NCBI GenBank assembly: GCA_041556555.1
Contig: JBFFIE010000001.1
Location: 62,001-126,000 of the forward strand
Length of the DNA: 64,000 bases
Reading direction: 5' to 3'
Source: SZUA-592 sp041556555
GTDB taxonomy: Bacteria; Pseudomonadota; Gammaproteobacteria; Eutrophobiales; Eutrophobiaceae
Part shown: positions 33,469 through 41,672 of the stretch, piece after piece
How positions within the stretch are numbered: the stretch's first letter is position 1
Layout: each line of letters begins with the position of its first letter
Translations under genes and position numbers: made by a program
Notes under the pieces: generated by a model
The model's database searches: none
Told to the model about the DNA's origin: nothing
What the model saw: the letters and a program-made list of their open reading frames with translations, nothing else

Positions 33469-34845
33469 TCAGTCCAGCAGCCCAAGCATCTCTTTAACCC
33501 GGGTAAACTTTTCCCTAGGTTTATTTTTCTTTTTGCCAGCATTGATTTCAGCGGTATCGATCTTGCCCCAGTCCGAGTAGGTAACGTAACGTATATTTTT
33601 TGCCTGCAGCAGCGGAATGATCCCTTCAACCCCGGCTTTTTGATCTTTGGTGTCGTTTTTCTGAATATCTTCCAGCAAGGCATTTACTGTCGCAACACTG
33701 TCTGCGCGGTTGGTGCCGATAATGCCGGTTGGTCCCCGTTTGATCCAGCCAGCTGTATAAAGTTGTGACATGAACTTACCCGATTCATTCACTCTGCCAT
33801 CTGTGTTTGGAATAATGCCGCGTTTGTCATCGAATGGGGCACCGGGAATGGGGACACCGCGATAGCCGATGCTGCGAAACAGGATGCCGGTTTCCAGCTC
33901 GATGGTTTCTCCGGTGCCGCGTGCCGATTGGTTGAAGGCATCGCCTGACAGAGTATTTTTTTCGAGGACTAATTTTTGCAGCCTGTCGTCACCAACAAGT
34001 TCTTTGGGACTGAGCAGAAACAGGAAATGGCAACGCTTTTGCTTACTGCTGGGTTCCCGCTCCGAGAAGTCACGGAATAACTGGTAAACCTTGGCGTTGC
34101 CTGCATTACCCTTGTCTTCGAGTTCTGCCTTGCTTGCAGGATTCAGCTCAAGCTCATCCGGATTAACTATCGGGTCGCAGTCTGCCAGTTCGCCAAATTC
34201 CCGCAGTTCCTTGGGCGTGAACTTGGCCTGTGCCGGGCCACGACGACCGATGACATAGATATCACGAACCCGGCTTTCTGCGAGTACATCCAGCGCGTGC
34301 TGGGCAATGTCCGTGTGTTTCAGCTCATCAACAGTTTTTGAGAGTATACGACTGACATCGGCCGCCACATTACCCTGGCCGATGATAACGGCATTGGGAT
34401 GTGAGAGGTCAAATTCCCTGTCCCGGTAATCCGGGTGACCATTGTACCAGCCGACAAATTCGGTTGCGGTGTGACTGCCTTTCAGGTCCTCGCCTGGAAT
34501 GCCCAGTTTACGATCAGATTCCGCCCCACAGGTAAAAATTACGGCATGGTAGTTTTGTTTTAATTCATCAACTGTCAGGTCCTTGCCAACAGTGACATTA
34601 CCCAGGAAAGTAAAGCCGTCATTTTGTGCGATCTTGTCATAAAGTTTAATTGCCTGTTTGAGTTTTTGATGATCAGGGGCAACACCACTACGGACCAGGC
34701 CGAAAGGCGAGGGCAGGCGTTCGAGCATGGTAACCTGCACGGTCAGATCAGATTTAAACAGTGCCTCGGTGGCATAGAAGCCGCTCGGCCCGCTGCCCAC
34801 GATCGCGACCCGTAAGGGATTATGCCCGGTGCCAGGATTGCTCAT
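33469..34845 (-). CDS. fprA: Ferredoxin--NADP+ reductase, adrenodoxin-reductase (FprA) type
   Basis: A 458-residue flavoenzyme. It has an N-terminal FAD-binding GxGxxG (VAIVGSGPSGFYATEAL), RLPSPFGLVRSGVAPDHQKLK, a NADP-binding motif IIGQGNVAADVSRIL near residue 155 and the late GWIKRGPTGIIGTNRADS that defines the adrenodoxin reductase group. It exchanges electrons between ferredoxin and NADP(H). It lies 22 bp after the 7Fe ferredoxin gene at the end of the Fwd operon, so the two probably link formyl-methanofuran oxidation to NADPH (inference). Confidence 0.93.
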   Translation of the reverse strand: MSNPGTGHNPLRVAIVGSGPSGFYATEALFKSDLTVQVTMLERLPSPFGLVRSGVAPDHQKLKQAIKLYDKIAQNDGFTFLGNVTVGKDLTVDELKQNYHAVIFTCGAESDRKLGIPGEDLKGSHTATEFVGWYNGHPDYRDREFDLSHPNAVIIGQGNVAADVSRILSKTVDELKHTDIAQHALDVLAESRVRDIYVIGRRGPAQAKFTPKELREFGELADCDPIVNPDELELNPASKAELEDKGNAGNAKVYQLFRDFSEREPSSKQKRCHFLFLLSPKELVGDDRLQKLVLEKNTLSGDAFNQSARGTGETIELETGILFRSIGYRGVPIPGAPFDDKRGIIPNTDGRVNESGKFMSQLYTAGWIKRGPTGIIGTNRADSVATVNALLEDIQKNDTKDQKAGVEGIIPLLQAKNIRYVTYSDWGKIDTAEINAGKKKNKPREKFTRVKEMLGLLD

Positions 34846-34867
34846 TATATACCCGTTTCAAATCTGA

Positions 34868-35173
34868 TCAGAAACCCAGTTCTGCCTTCCGTTCCTCCGC
34901 TCCTGGCAGGGGGTCCATTTGCTCTTCACAGACCGGGAGTTCGGGTGCACGTTCTGCGTTAATGGCAATCCAGTGCTCCTTGTCATCGGGGATATCATCA
35001 CCTTCATATATAGCCTGTACCGGACATTCCGGGATGCAGGCACTGCAATCGATACAAACGTCCGGATCGATATACAGCATTTCATCATCATAATGAAAAC
35101 AGGATACCGGACAGACGGTAACGCAATCTGTAAATCGACACCCCTTGCAGTTGTCAGTCACTATCGTTGTCAT
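34868..35173 (-). CDS. fdxA: Seven-iron (3Fe-4S/4Fe-4S) ferredoxin
   Basis: A 101-residue FdxA-type ferredoxin. The first motif is C9-x2-C12-x4-C17-x3-C21-P (NCKGCRFTDCVTVCPVSC) and the second is CIDCSACIPECP. The long acidic C-terminal tail is usual for bacterial 7Fe ferredoxins, which can carry low-potential electrons. A strong AGGAGGG box precedes the ATG. Located between fwdC and fprA, consistent with being the electron carrier of the neighbouring complex. Confidence 0.93.
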   Translation of the reverse strand: MTTIVTDNCKGCRFTDCVTVCPVSCFHYDDEMLYIDPDVCIDCSACIPECPVQAIYEGDDIPDDKEHWIAINAERAPELPVCEEQMDPLPGAEERKAELGF

Positions 35174-35212
35174 CGTTCCCTCCTGATTGGTTTCATTGAA
35201 TGCCTGGTTTAC

Positions 35213-36022
35213 TTATGACTTGTAAATCAGTATTTCCCCCTTATTAAGCTCGACGCTGTCACCACTCCAGCGTTGGTACTTTCCAGTTAATTGCGCATCA
35301 TTGATATTGAATCCCTGTGATTGCAGTGTCATGAATAACAATCGCAGGTAGACAGGATGGTAATCGCAGTCGTAACTGAACGTTGGCAGCATCTCGGCTG
35401 GATTCATAGTTATGATTGAACCCCGTTTCATCCCGGCCCCGCTACGAATACCCATCTCACCGAGGACAACGATTGTACCTGCCAACATATTGACACCGGT
35501 AAAGTCGCCGCAGTTGCCCCCGATCACAATCAGGCCGTTACGCATCCCGTGGCCTGTCTCATTTTTTGCATGGCCATGAATAAAGATTTCCCCGCCAAGC
35601 ATACCGGCAGTACTGCCTCGATAGGCACTGCCGGCCAGATGTTTGGCATTACCCTTTATCACGATCCGGCCACCGGCCATTTCTGGTCCAACCCAGTCAC
35701 CGGCATTACCTTCGACAGTAATTTCACCACCACTCATGCCGACGCCAAGATGTTCACCCACATCCCCATGGATGTATAAGTTTCCTGTTGTCATGCCACT
35801 CCCCAGATGCTTTACACGGGCGAGGTCACCTTCGAGGTGGATCTCACCCTCGCCCTTGCCCTTGACCTTGAAAAAATCACCGACGGTCACCTGTTCATTG
35901 CCATGCTGTATTTGTAATCTGGATACTGCGTTGCTATCAAGTCCCAGGGTTTTATCAGGACCAAGTAATTCTGCTTCCAGGGGAACCTGGGGCCGGGTAT
36001 GCATGGACAGTTCGAGGCTCAT
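35213..36022 (-). CDS. fwdC: Formylmethanofuran dehydrogenase subunit C (copy 2)
   Basis: A 269-residue beta-helix subunit with repeated G-x-x-x-G-x-x-M-x-x-G coils (VGEHLGVGMSGGEITVEGNAGD and following units). It starts with four extra N-terminal strands and ends GEILIYKS. Its length matches archaeal FwdC (about 270 residues). Overlaps the upstream formyltransferase gene by 4 nt; 39 bp separate it from the ferredoxin gene. Confidence 0.93.
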   Translation of the reverse strand: MSLELSMHTRPQVPLEAELLGPDKTLGLDSNAVSRLQIQHGNEQVTVGDFFKVKGKGEGEIHLEGDLARVKHLGSGMTTGNLYIHGDVGEHLGVGMSGGEITVEGNAGDWVGPEMAGGRIVIKGNAKHLAGSAYRGSTAGMLGGEIFIHGHAKNETGHGMRNGLIVIGGNCGDFTGVNMLAGTIVVLGEMGIRSGAGMKRGSIITMNPAEMLPTFSYDCDYHPVYLRLLFMTLQSQGFNINDAQLTGKYQRWSGDSVELNKGEILIYKS

Positions 36023-36915
36023 GCTGCCTCCTCAAGCAGGTCTTTCAACTGGATCTTGAACTGACCGAGATTACCACCGTAATTGCCGGCGGTAATTTGT
36101 TTGATCCCGGGCTTTATTGCCGCATGCAGGCCAGCCTGCATGGCCTTACTGACAGCGTCCACATCCAGGCCATCAATCACGATCTCCAGTACACAGTTTG
36201 CTCCATCAACGACATTTGATTCGGGGGCTATACCGCGTAATGTTGGGCAGTAAGCATCATTGGTCGAGGCAATCAATGTCTTGTATTTTGATCCGACCTT
36301 GCTGCCACTTCTTACGACGCCATCTGGAAAGGGGAGAATGACACCTGCAATTTCCCGCATGGCCTTAGTTGAGGCATTGGCAGCACGCAGTGTGGTCTTC
36401 AGATCCCTGCCGATGATTAATATGTTTCCACCACCAACCGCGGGTTGCAAGGCAAAGGATTCATCCACCATGAATTCACCATCCATGACCGGAATTCGCC
36501 AGTAGCGGCGTTGCTGGATCTGTTTACTGTTTTGATAGCCGTCTCCAAAATATCGAAGTTGCCCGCCTACCATTACAGTTCGTTCTGCATCCAGGCCATT
36601 GAAACAGGCTGTGGTCGGACAGGTCATGACGCATTGTCCAATGCGTTCGACCAGCCGTTTACCTAGTCCCTCGGCATCTGTCGCGAAGATCAGAACGCTT
36701 ACTCCGGGGCGTTGGTCTGGAGTTTCAGCAATGGAAAGTTCACGTTCAATACCTGCTTCACATTTGCAACCGATGACTGACGTTGCAAACCCGGTCATTG
36801 ACCGTGCTGCAGCCATTGCCCATTGCCTGGTTTCAGCGGTAATCACAACCCGTGATGCCCACATCTTGAAGGCTTCAGCAAACGTATCTGCAATCTCGGT
36901 AGACTTGATCTTCAT
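36019..36915 (-). CDS. fhcD: Formylmethanofuran:H4MPT formyltransferase (copy 2)
   Basis: A 298-residue Ftr-family protein. It keeps TEIADTFAEAFKMWASRVVITA, GIERELSIAETPDQRPGVSV, RYWRIPVMDGEFMVDESF and the C-terminal TAGNYGGNLGQFKI. Full length and apparently active. It overlaps fwdA (ATGA) upstream and fwdC downstream. Having Ftr within an Fwd operon lets formyl transfer and oxidation be made together. Confidence 0.93.
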   Translation of the reverse strand: MKIKSTEIADTFAEAFKMWASRVVITAETRQWAMAAARSMTGFATSVIGCKCEAGIERELSIAETPDQRPGVSVLIFATDAEGLGKRLVERIGQCVMTCPTTACFNGLDAERTVMVGGQLRYFGDGYQNSKQIQQRRYWRIPVMDGEFMVDESFALQPAVGGGNILIIGRDLKTTLRAANASTKAMREIAGVILPFPDGVVRSGSKVGSKYKTLIASTNDAYCPTLRGIAPESNVVDGANCVLEIVIDGLDVDAVSKAMQAGLHAAIKPGIKQITAGNYGGNLGQFKIQLKDLLEEAA

Positions 36916-38555
36916 GAGTTAACTGTGGGGATTATTTCGTGTTCGTGCAGGTAATGATCGGCCACACCATAATTTTCAAATTCAATTGAATAGTATTTTT
37001 CAAAGAATGGCCGGATATCTTCGGAAATCTCTTCATCAAATTCTGGTGCTGAGTGTAAAATTTTTCCGTAATAGTCATTCCTGAACTCATGGTTCTCGAT
37101 CACCATTTCACCGGACTTGATCACATAACGGGGGGCATTAAACATCATTTCCCTGTCTTCATGATCATCATAAACGGTGATATCGGCATCGGCTCCCGGT
37201 CCGAGCTGGCCCTTGTGTTTCAGGTTGAGGGCACGTGCGGGCGCGGCTCTGGAAATGATTGCAATCTCGTTAAGGGTATATTCACGATCCAGCGACGGCA
37301 GGTTGGTTTTGGCAATCGCCTTTGGATTAACTTTGCCGATTTCTTCCTTGCGAAACTCCTTGTCCATCAGTAGACGAATCAGTTTCGGGTAGTTCATAAA
37401 CGATCCGCCATTGGGATGATCAGTTGAGAGCATGATACGCCAGGGATCTTGTGATAACAGGAAGAGTTCGAGTCCTATCGCCCATTGCAATGCATGCGTG
37501 AATACATGTTCCTGGTATGAAAAGGGCAGAATTCCACAACCGCTTTCACATTCGGAATCGGCATTTACCCATTTGCCTTTTTTGAACCCACGCAGGAGAT
37601 AGGCGAGCGGTGCATCTGCCGTCATGATAGTGGATTTACCGAACATTACCTGGCCAACATCACAGGTGATGTTCGGATGTGTATTGACGTATTCAGCGAT
37701 CTCGGCAGCCTTTGAGTCCGGATTTTTACCGGGTTCCCCACCGTAACTGTGAAACTGGATATGAGCCACGTGCATCCGCAGGTCCCCGGCAGTCTTCATG
37801 GTTTCCAGAGTGGTTTTATAATTACCACTATGGCCCAGGTTATTGCAGTGAACATGGGGTGGATGAGGCAGGCCGAGTTCATTCACGGTTTTAACAAAGC
37901 TCTCGATAACATCGCGTGGGGAGATGTTTAAGAGGTCGCTTTTCTCATCTATGTCTTTGACATTGGAATTACGCTTGCCTTTCCAGGGTTCATCGCCACC
38001 CGGATTGACCAGCTTCGCCGTATAGGCCTTGGTCCTGTTAATCCACCAGCCAACGGCCTGTTTGAATTCATCATGCCGTCCTTCCTTCAACAGGGTTTGC
38101 AGATAAATATTATTGCCCAGCAGGAGGTAGAAGCCTTTGTCGATGACCGGCGTATCATGCAGCTCTTCAACTGTATGCAACGCGCCGATAGGTGTAACGG
38201 CGGCTTCCATGACGGTGGTATATCCAAGGGTTGCATAGCGATAGCCGGTCGCAAACGTGGAGGGCACAGTGCCGCCGGAACCGGAACGGGTAAAGTTTGT
38301 CCCGGGATGTGGGTCATGGCGGTGGTCTTCGGGCTGGAGCTTGCGAGCAAGATTGACCTTGGGACCGGCAATGTGGCTATGAATATCCACGCCACCGGGC
38401 ATGATCACCATGCCGCTGGCATCGATACTAGGTGCATTGTCTGGCAGGTTGTCGACTATCTTGCCATTCTTGATACAAATATCGCGTACTTCACCATCGA
38501 TATTGTTTGCCGGGTCATATACCCTGCCATTGACGAAACGCAGCGTGGAAGCCAT
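36912..38555 (-). CDS. fwdA: Formylmethanofuran dehydrogenase subunit A, metallo-amidohydrolase (copy 2)
   Basis: A 547-residue amidohydrolase with all metal-site residues: His59 and His61 (DIHSHIAGP), Lys181 (KLVNPGG), His in HVHCNNLG and HIQFHSYG, and Asp in STDHPNGGS. In archaeal Fwd this subunit handles formate and formyl-methanofuran, and an internal tunnel links it to the W/Mo site of FwdB. It is followed by ftr (4-nt overlap) and preceded by fwdB with a 65-bp gap. Diverged throughout from FhcA copy 1. Confidence 0.94.
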   Translation of the reverse strand: MASTLRFVNGRVYDPANNIDGEVRDICIKNGKIVDNLPDNAPSIDASGMVIMPGGVDIHSHIAGPKVNLARKLQPEDHRHDPHPGTNFTRSGSGGTVPSTFATGYRYATLGYTTVMEAAVTPIGALHTVEELHDTPVIDKGFYLLLGNNIYLQTLLKEGRHDEFKQAVGWWINRTKAYTAKLVNPGGDEPWKGKRNSNVKDIDEKSDLLNISPRDVIESFVKTVNELGLPHPPHVHCNNLGHSGNYKTTLETMKTAGDLRMHVAHIQFHSYGGEPGKNPDSKAAEIAEYVNTHPNITCDVGQVMFGKSTIMTADAPLAYLLRGFKKGKWVNADSECESGCGILPFSYQEHVFTHALQWAIGLELFLLSQDPWRIMLSTDHPNGGSFMNYPKLIRLLMDKEFRKEEIGKVNPKAIAKTNLPSLDREYTLNEIAIISRAAPARALNLKHKGQLGPGADADITVYDDHEDREMMFNAPRYVIKSGEMVIENHEFRNDYYGKILHSAPEFDEEISEDIRPFFEKYYSIEFENYGVADHYLHEHEIIPTVNS

Positions 38556-38620
38556 GAATTAATACCCTGATTATTTATTCTTATATATTAAGGTGTGTCG
38601 ATTGGAAACACACCCTGATA

Positions 38621-39982
38621 CTACAACATCAGTTTTGAGGCGACTCTGGCCTCTCCCGTTGCACCAGTTGCACCACGTTTGGATAAAATAAGTTCATGCA
38701 CCCGCTTTTTAATCGCAGTGAGGATTTCCTCATCACCGGGATAGGGGGATTCAAATGCCGGGCGCAGGGGAATCGGGACATCATCCATACGATAGACAGT
38801 ACCGGCCGTATTGATGCCATAGGTGGATGTGGCAAAGGCTACATGTGACAGTTTGCTGGTGCTGGTCTCCTTGGTATCCAGGGATATCACCGGGATCTTT
38901 TTCATATGTTCAATCGCAGCCTTCGGGAAATTCGAGGCCGGATCACTGGCGATAATTAGGGCCGCGTCGGCGTCACCACGTGTAAGGGTATCCACCGTGG
39001 TGAATTCCCCGGGGTTGAAGCGTGGGAATCCTCGGCTGAAATTTACCCCGAAAGGATAACCGGTCTGCCAGGAAACCACATTATCGGCACCAGTGACATT
39101 ACCATGGCCGCGTACCGGCTTGGCAACGAAGTGGGTGAATTCATTCAGATCGGTGGCCAGTGCCAGCAGGGCACCAGAATTAAAATGCCGGCCCCGGGTC
39201 ATGGTCAGCCCCATGCCAAAAAACAATACGCCGAAGTTGCAGTTCTTCATCCGTTCGACCAGGTCCGTCATGGTCTCCAGCGGGACACCGGTCATCGCTT
39301 CAATCTGCGGATCGACCTTCCGGCCCTTGACCAGGGCCCGCAGGGCCCAAAGCAGTTCAAAATCCTTGCCCGGTTTTACCTGAATCAGGATATCGGCCAC
39401 CGGTGCACTGGGTGTTTTCCGCACGTCGATCATGACCACGGTCCGATCTTTCTTGCCATTGGGAATAAACATACCCTTTGGTGTTACTGAATAACGGAAG
39501 TGGCGGGGGTGAGACTCGGCTGGATTGCCGCCCCAGTAGATCACAAGATCGGCACGATTCTTGACTTCGCCCAGGGTACTGGTGCTTTCACCGATATCCT
39601 GGAAGGCCAGGCCAGATGGACCGTGACAGACCGAAGTTGTGGTATCGATTGTCCCCCGGATGATATCGGTGATGGCGACAGCCTGTTTCTGGGCCTCGCA
39701 AGTGGTGTCACTCAGACCGTAGGTAATCGGGAATTTGGCGTTTACCAGCACCTGCGCGGCTTCTTCGATAGCCTCTTCGAGGGGTACTTTCTTGCCATCG
39801 ATCATGGCCACCGGTAGGTCGCCGATGTGGTGTTCTGCAAACCAGGCCCTGCCCAGAACACAGGCATTCTTGGCCTTGGTGATAACTTTCTTGTCCAGAT
39901 CCACGGTGAGTTCCATATCGTCGCAAACGCAGCCGCAGAAGGTACAAGTTGCATTTTTTACGATTCGAGTATTCTCAGCCAT
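38621..39982 (-). CDS. fwdB: Formylmethanofuran dehydrogenase subunit B with Mo/W-site cysteine (copy 2)
   Basis: A 453-residue FwdB-type pterin subunit. The [4Fe-4S] cysteines are C13, C16, C20 and C41 (CTFCGCVC, then NACVLGRAW). The Mo/W ligand is present as Cys119 in TSVCHGPSGLAF, matching Cys118 of archaeal FwdB. The following GNPAESHPRH and VMIDVRKTPSAPVADI segments are typical of DMSO-reductase-fold pterin binding. Together with FwdD downstream in the complex it should form a working CO2/formate site. The paralogue at 31974-33251 has lost this Cys. Transcribed just after fwdD, with a GGGAG box before the ATG. Confidence 0.94.
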   Translation of the reverse strand: MAENTRIVKNATCTFCGCVCDDMELTVDLDKKVITKAKNACVLGRAWFAEHHIGDLPVAMIDGKKVPLEEAIEEAAQVLVNAKFPITYGLSDTTCEAQKQAVAITDIIRGTIDTTTSVCHGPSGLAFQDIGESTSTLGEVKNRADLVIYWGGNPAESHPRHFRYSVTPKGMFIPNGKKDRTVVMIDVRKTPSAPVADILIQVKPGKDFELLWALRALVKGRKVDPQIEAMTGVPLETMTDLVERMKNCNFGVLFFGMGLTMTRGRHFNSGALLALATDLNEFTHFVAKPVRGHGNVTGADNVVSWQTGYPFGVNFSRGFPRFNPGEFTTVDTLTRGDADAALIIASDPASNFPKAAIEHMKKIPVISLDTKETSTSKLSHVAFATSTYGINTAGTVYRMDDVPIPLRPAFESPYPGDEEILTAIKKRVHELILSKRGATGATGEARVASKLML

Positions 39983-40017
39983 TTCAGACTCCCGTCAGGT
40001 GATCGTCGTGGTCGCTA

Positions 40018-40365
40018 TCATGCGGCCACCTTCTCAATTTTAACTTGCATATGCTTGGATAAAGGCATGCCACTGCCCGCGGTATCACCGTCCATGAGTT
40101 GACTGGATGGCGGGCCATAGGCGATGAAGAGAATGCCAGATGGCAAGTCATCGGGCTTGCGTCCCTTGCAGCGCACAACGGCACTACCTATCTCGTTACT
40201 GATCTTGACCTCATCCCCGTCCTTTAGTTTCAGGCGGGTCATATCGTCCATGTTCATCTCCAGGGTTGAGGTAACGTCAATGTATTCTTCCTTGAGTTTG
40301 CCCTTGTTCAGGGAGGTGCCCTGTTTACTGCTGCGACCGGGGATTAAAATCATGGTTTCTGTCAT
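40018..40365 (-). CDS. fwdD: Formylmethanofuran dehydrogenase subunit D, pterin-dinucleotide binding
   Basis: A 115-residue FwdD/FmdD homologue. These small proteins supply the molybdopterin-dinucleotide-binding barrel that is the C-terminal domain in larger DMSO-reductase enzymes. Visible are MILIPGRSSKQGTSLNKGK, RLKLKDGDEVKISNEIGSAVVRC and the PSGILFIAYGPPSSQL loop. I chose ATG 40365 because a GAGGAGGAG box lies 5 nt upstream; the frame also reads from 40404. First gene of the fwd operon. No fwdD accompanies the other (fhcBADC) operon. Confidence 0.9.
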   Translation of the reverse strand: MTETMILIPGRSSKQGTSLNKGKLKEEYIDVTSTLEMNMDDMTRLKLKDGDEVKISNEIGSAVVRCKGRKPDDLPSGILFIAYGPPSSQLMDGDTAGSGMPLSKHMQVKIEKVAA

Positions 40366-40616
40366 GAATGACTCCTCCTCAGGATCATCGCTTTGAGTAT
40401 TCATGACAACAATGGTGGTAAAAACGCCAGCGCCTGCTTTTTATCAACGCAATATTGTCTGTATTTTCAAGATACTGATTTACACCCTAGCTTGATTAAT
40501 GTCAAAAATCTACACACTGCATCGGGGTTGTTGTGTTGGTGTATATCAAACACCGCTCATGCAGTATGATATTAGGTTGATCATCGAATTCATCAAGAAT
40601 TTTTTACGGATTTTCA
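40366..40616. promoter_or_regulatory. Divergent promoter region between fwd operon and beta-RFAP synthase gene
   Basis: This 251-bp AT-rich gap must hold promoters for both the leftward fwdDBA operon and the rightward H4MPT operon. GGTGT (40538-40542) and ACACC (40550-40554) form a small inverted repeat with a 7-bp gap, a possible operator. No regulator gene lies nearby. No -35/-10 boxes are assigned with confidence. Confidence 0.5.
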
Positions 40617-41639
40617 GTGACAGAACAACAACATCCCGCGCAAACTCACAGCAAAAATCTGGTGGAGATCCGCGCTCCCGGACGCTTGCATCTCGGCTTC
40701 ATCGATATGCACGGTGGTCTGGGCAGGAGCTTTGGCAGTCTGGGACTGTGTCTGGATGATATCTACACTCACCTGACGGCCCGTCCCTCCAGGGACGTCA
40801 TTATTCATGGTCCATCAGGCCAGCGAGCCAGCATCTTTGCCGGCCGCATTCTGCAACATCTCGGGATAAAACAAGGGATAGAAATTAGCATCGTTAAATC
40901 CATCCCGGAGCATGCCGGGCTGGGTTCAGGTACTCAGTTATCACTGGCAGTGGGTACGGCGATAGCTGCCCTTTACGACAAGCCAATCAGTTTGCACGAA
41001 ATAGCTGCACTGATGGGACGTGGAGCCCGTTCCGGCATCGGTATCGGAGCCTTCCTGTATGGGGGATTCCTGGTCGATGGCGGCAGAGGGACAGAGACCG
41101 AAGTCCCGCCGATTATCAGTCGCCTGCCTTTCCCTGAATCCTGGCGGTTATTACTGATTCTCGATACCGCACGCCAGGGCATGCATGGTATCTCTGAGAC
41201 CAGGGCCTTCAGTGAACTGCCGCCAATGTCTGAGACCCAATCGGCATATCTGTGCCGGTTAACGCTCATGCAGCTGCTACCCGCACTGGCAGAAGGCAAC
41301 TGCGAGTTGTTCGGTAACGCCATTACCGAGATCCAGTCCCATGTAGGCGATCATTTTGCCCCTGCACAAGGCGGGCGCTATTATAGCCGCCGGGTTGCCG
41401 GCGTCTTGCCCTGGCTATCCGAGCATGGCGCAACGGGGGTAGGGCAGAGCTCCTGGGGGCCCACTGGTTTCGCTCTTTTTCCGAATGAGACCAAGGCCTA
41501 TCAGGCATTGAAGGGGGCGCGTGAACATTGGCAGTATGAACCCAGCTTATCCTTCAAGGTCTGTCGTGCACGTAATCAGAAGGCTGATATCTCGGCAGAG
41601 GATGTCGCTGGGGGCAGGCAATATCTGATTAACAAATAA
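40617..41639 (+). CDS. mptG: Beta-ribofuranosylaminobenzene 5'-phosphate synthase
   Basis: A 340-residue GHMP-kinase-fold enzyme that joins p-aminobenzoate to PRPP (phosphoribosyl pyrophosphate) with CO2 loss in tetrahydromethanopterin synthesis. It has EIRAPGRLHLGFIDMHGG near residue 18, the GHMP phosphate loop PEHAGLGSGTQLSLAVG near 100, and GRGARSGIGIGAFLYGGFLVDGG. The late motif GVGQSSWGPTGFAL is characteristic. The start is a GTG at 40617. First gene of the H4MPT operon; pabB downstream would supply p-aminobenzoate. Confidence 0.93.
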   Translation: MTEQQHPAQTHSKNLVEIRAPGRLHLGFIDMHGGLGRSFGSLGLCLDDIYTHLTARPSRDVIIHGPSGQRASIFAGRILQHLGIKQGIEISIVKSIPEHAGLGSGTQLSLAVGTAIAALYDKPISLHEIAALMGRGARSGIGIGAFLYGGFLVDGGRGTETEVPPIISRLPFPESWRLLLILDTARQGMHGISETRAFSELPPMSETQSAYLCRLTLMQLLPALAEGNCELFGNAITEIQSHVGDHFAPAQGGRYYSRRVAGVLPWLSEHGATGVGQSSWGPTGFALFPNETKAYQALKGAREHWQYEPSLSFKVCRARNQKADISAEDVAGGRQYLINK

Positions 41640-41672
41640 TAACTACAAACACACTGAAGGAAATCAGTCACA

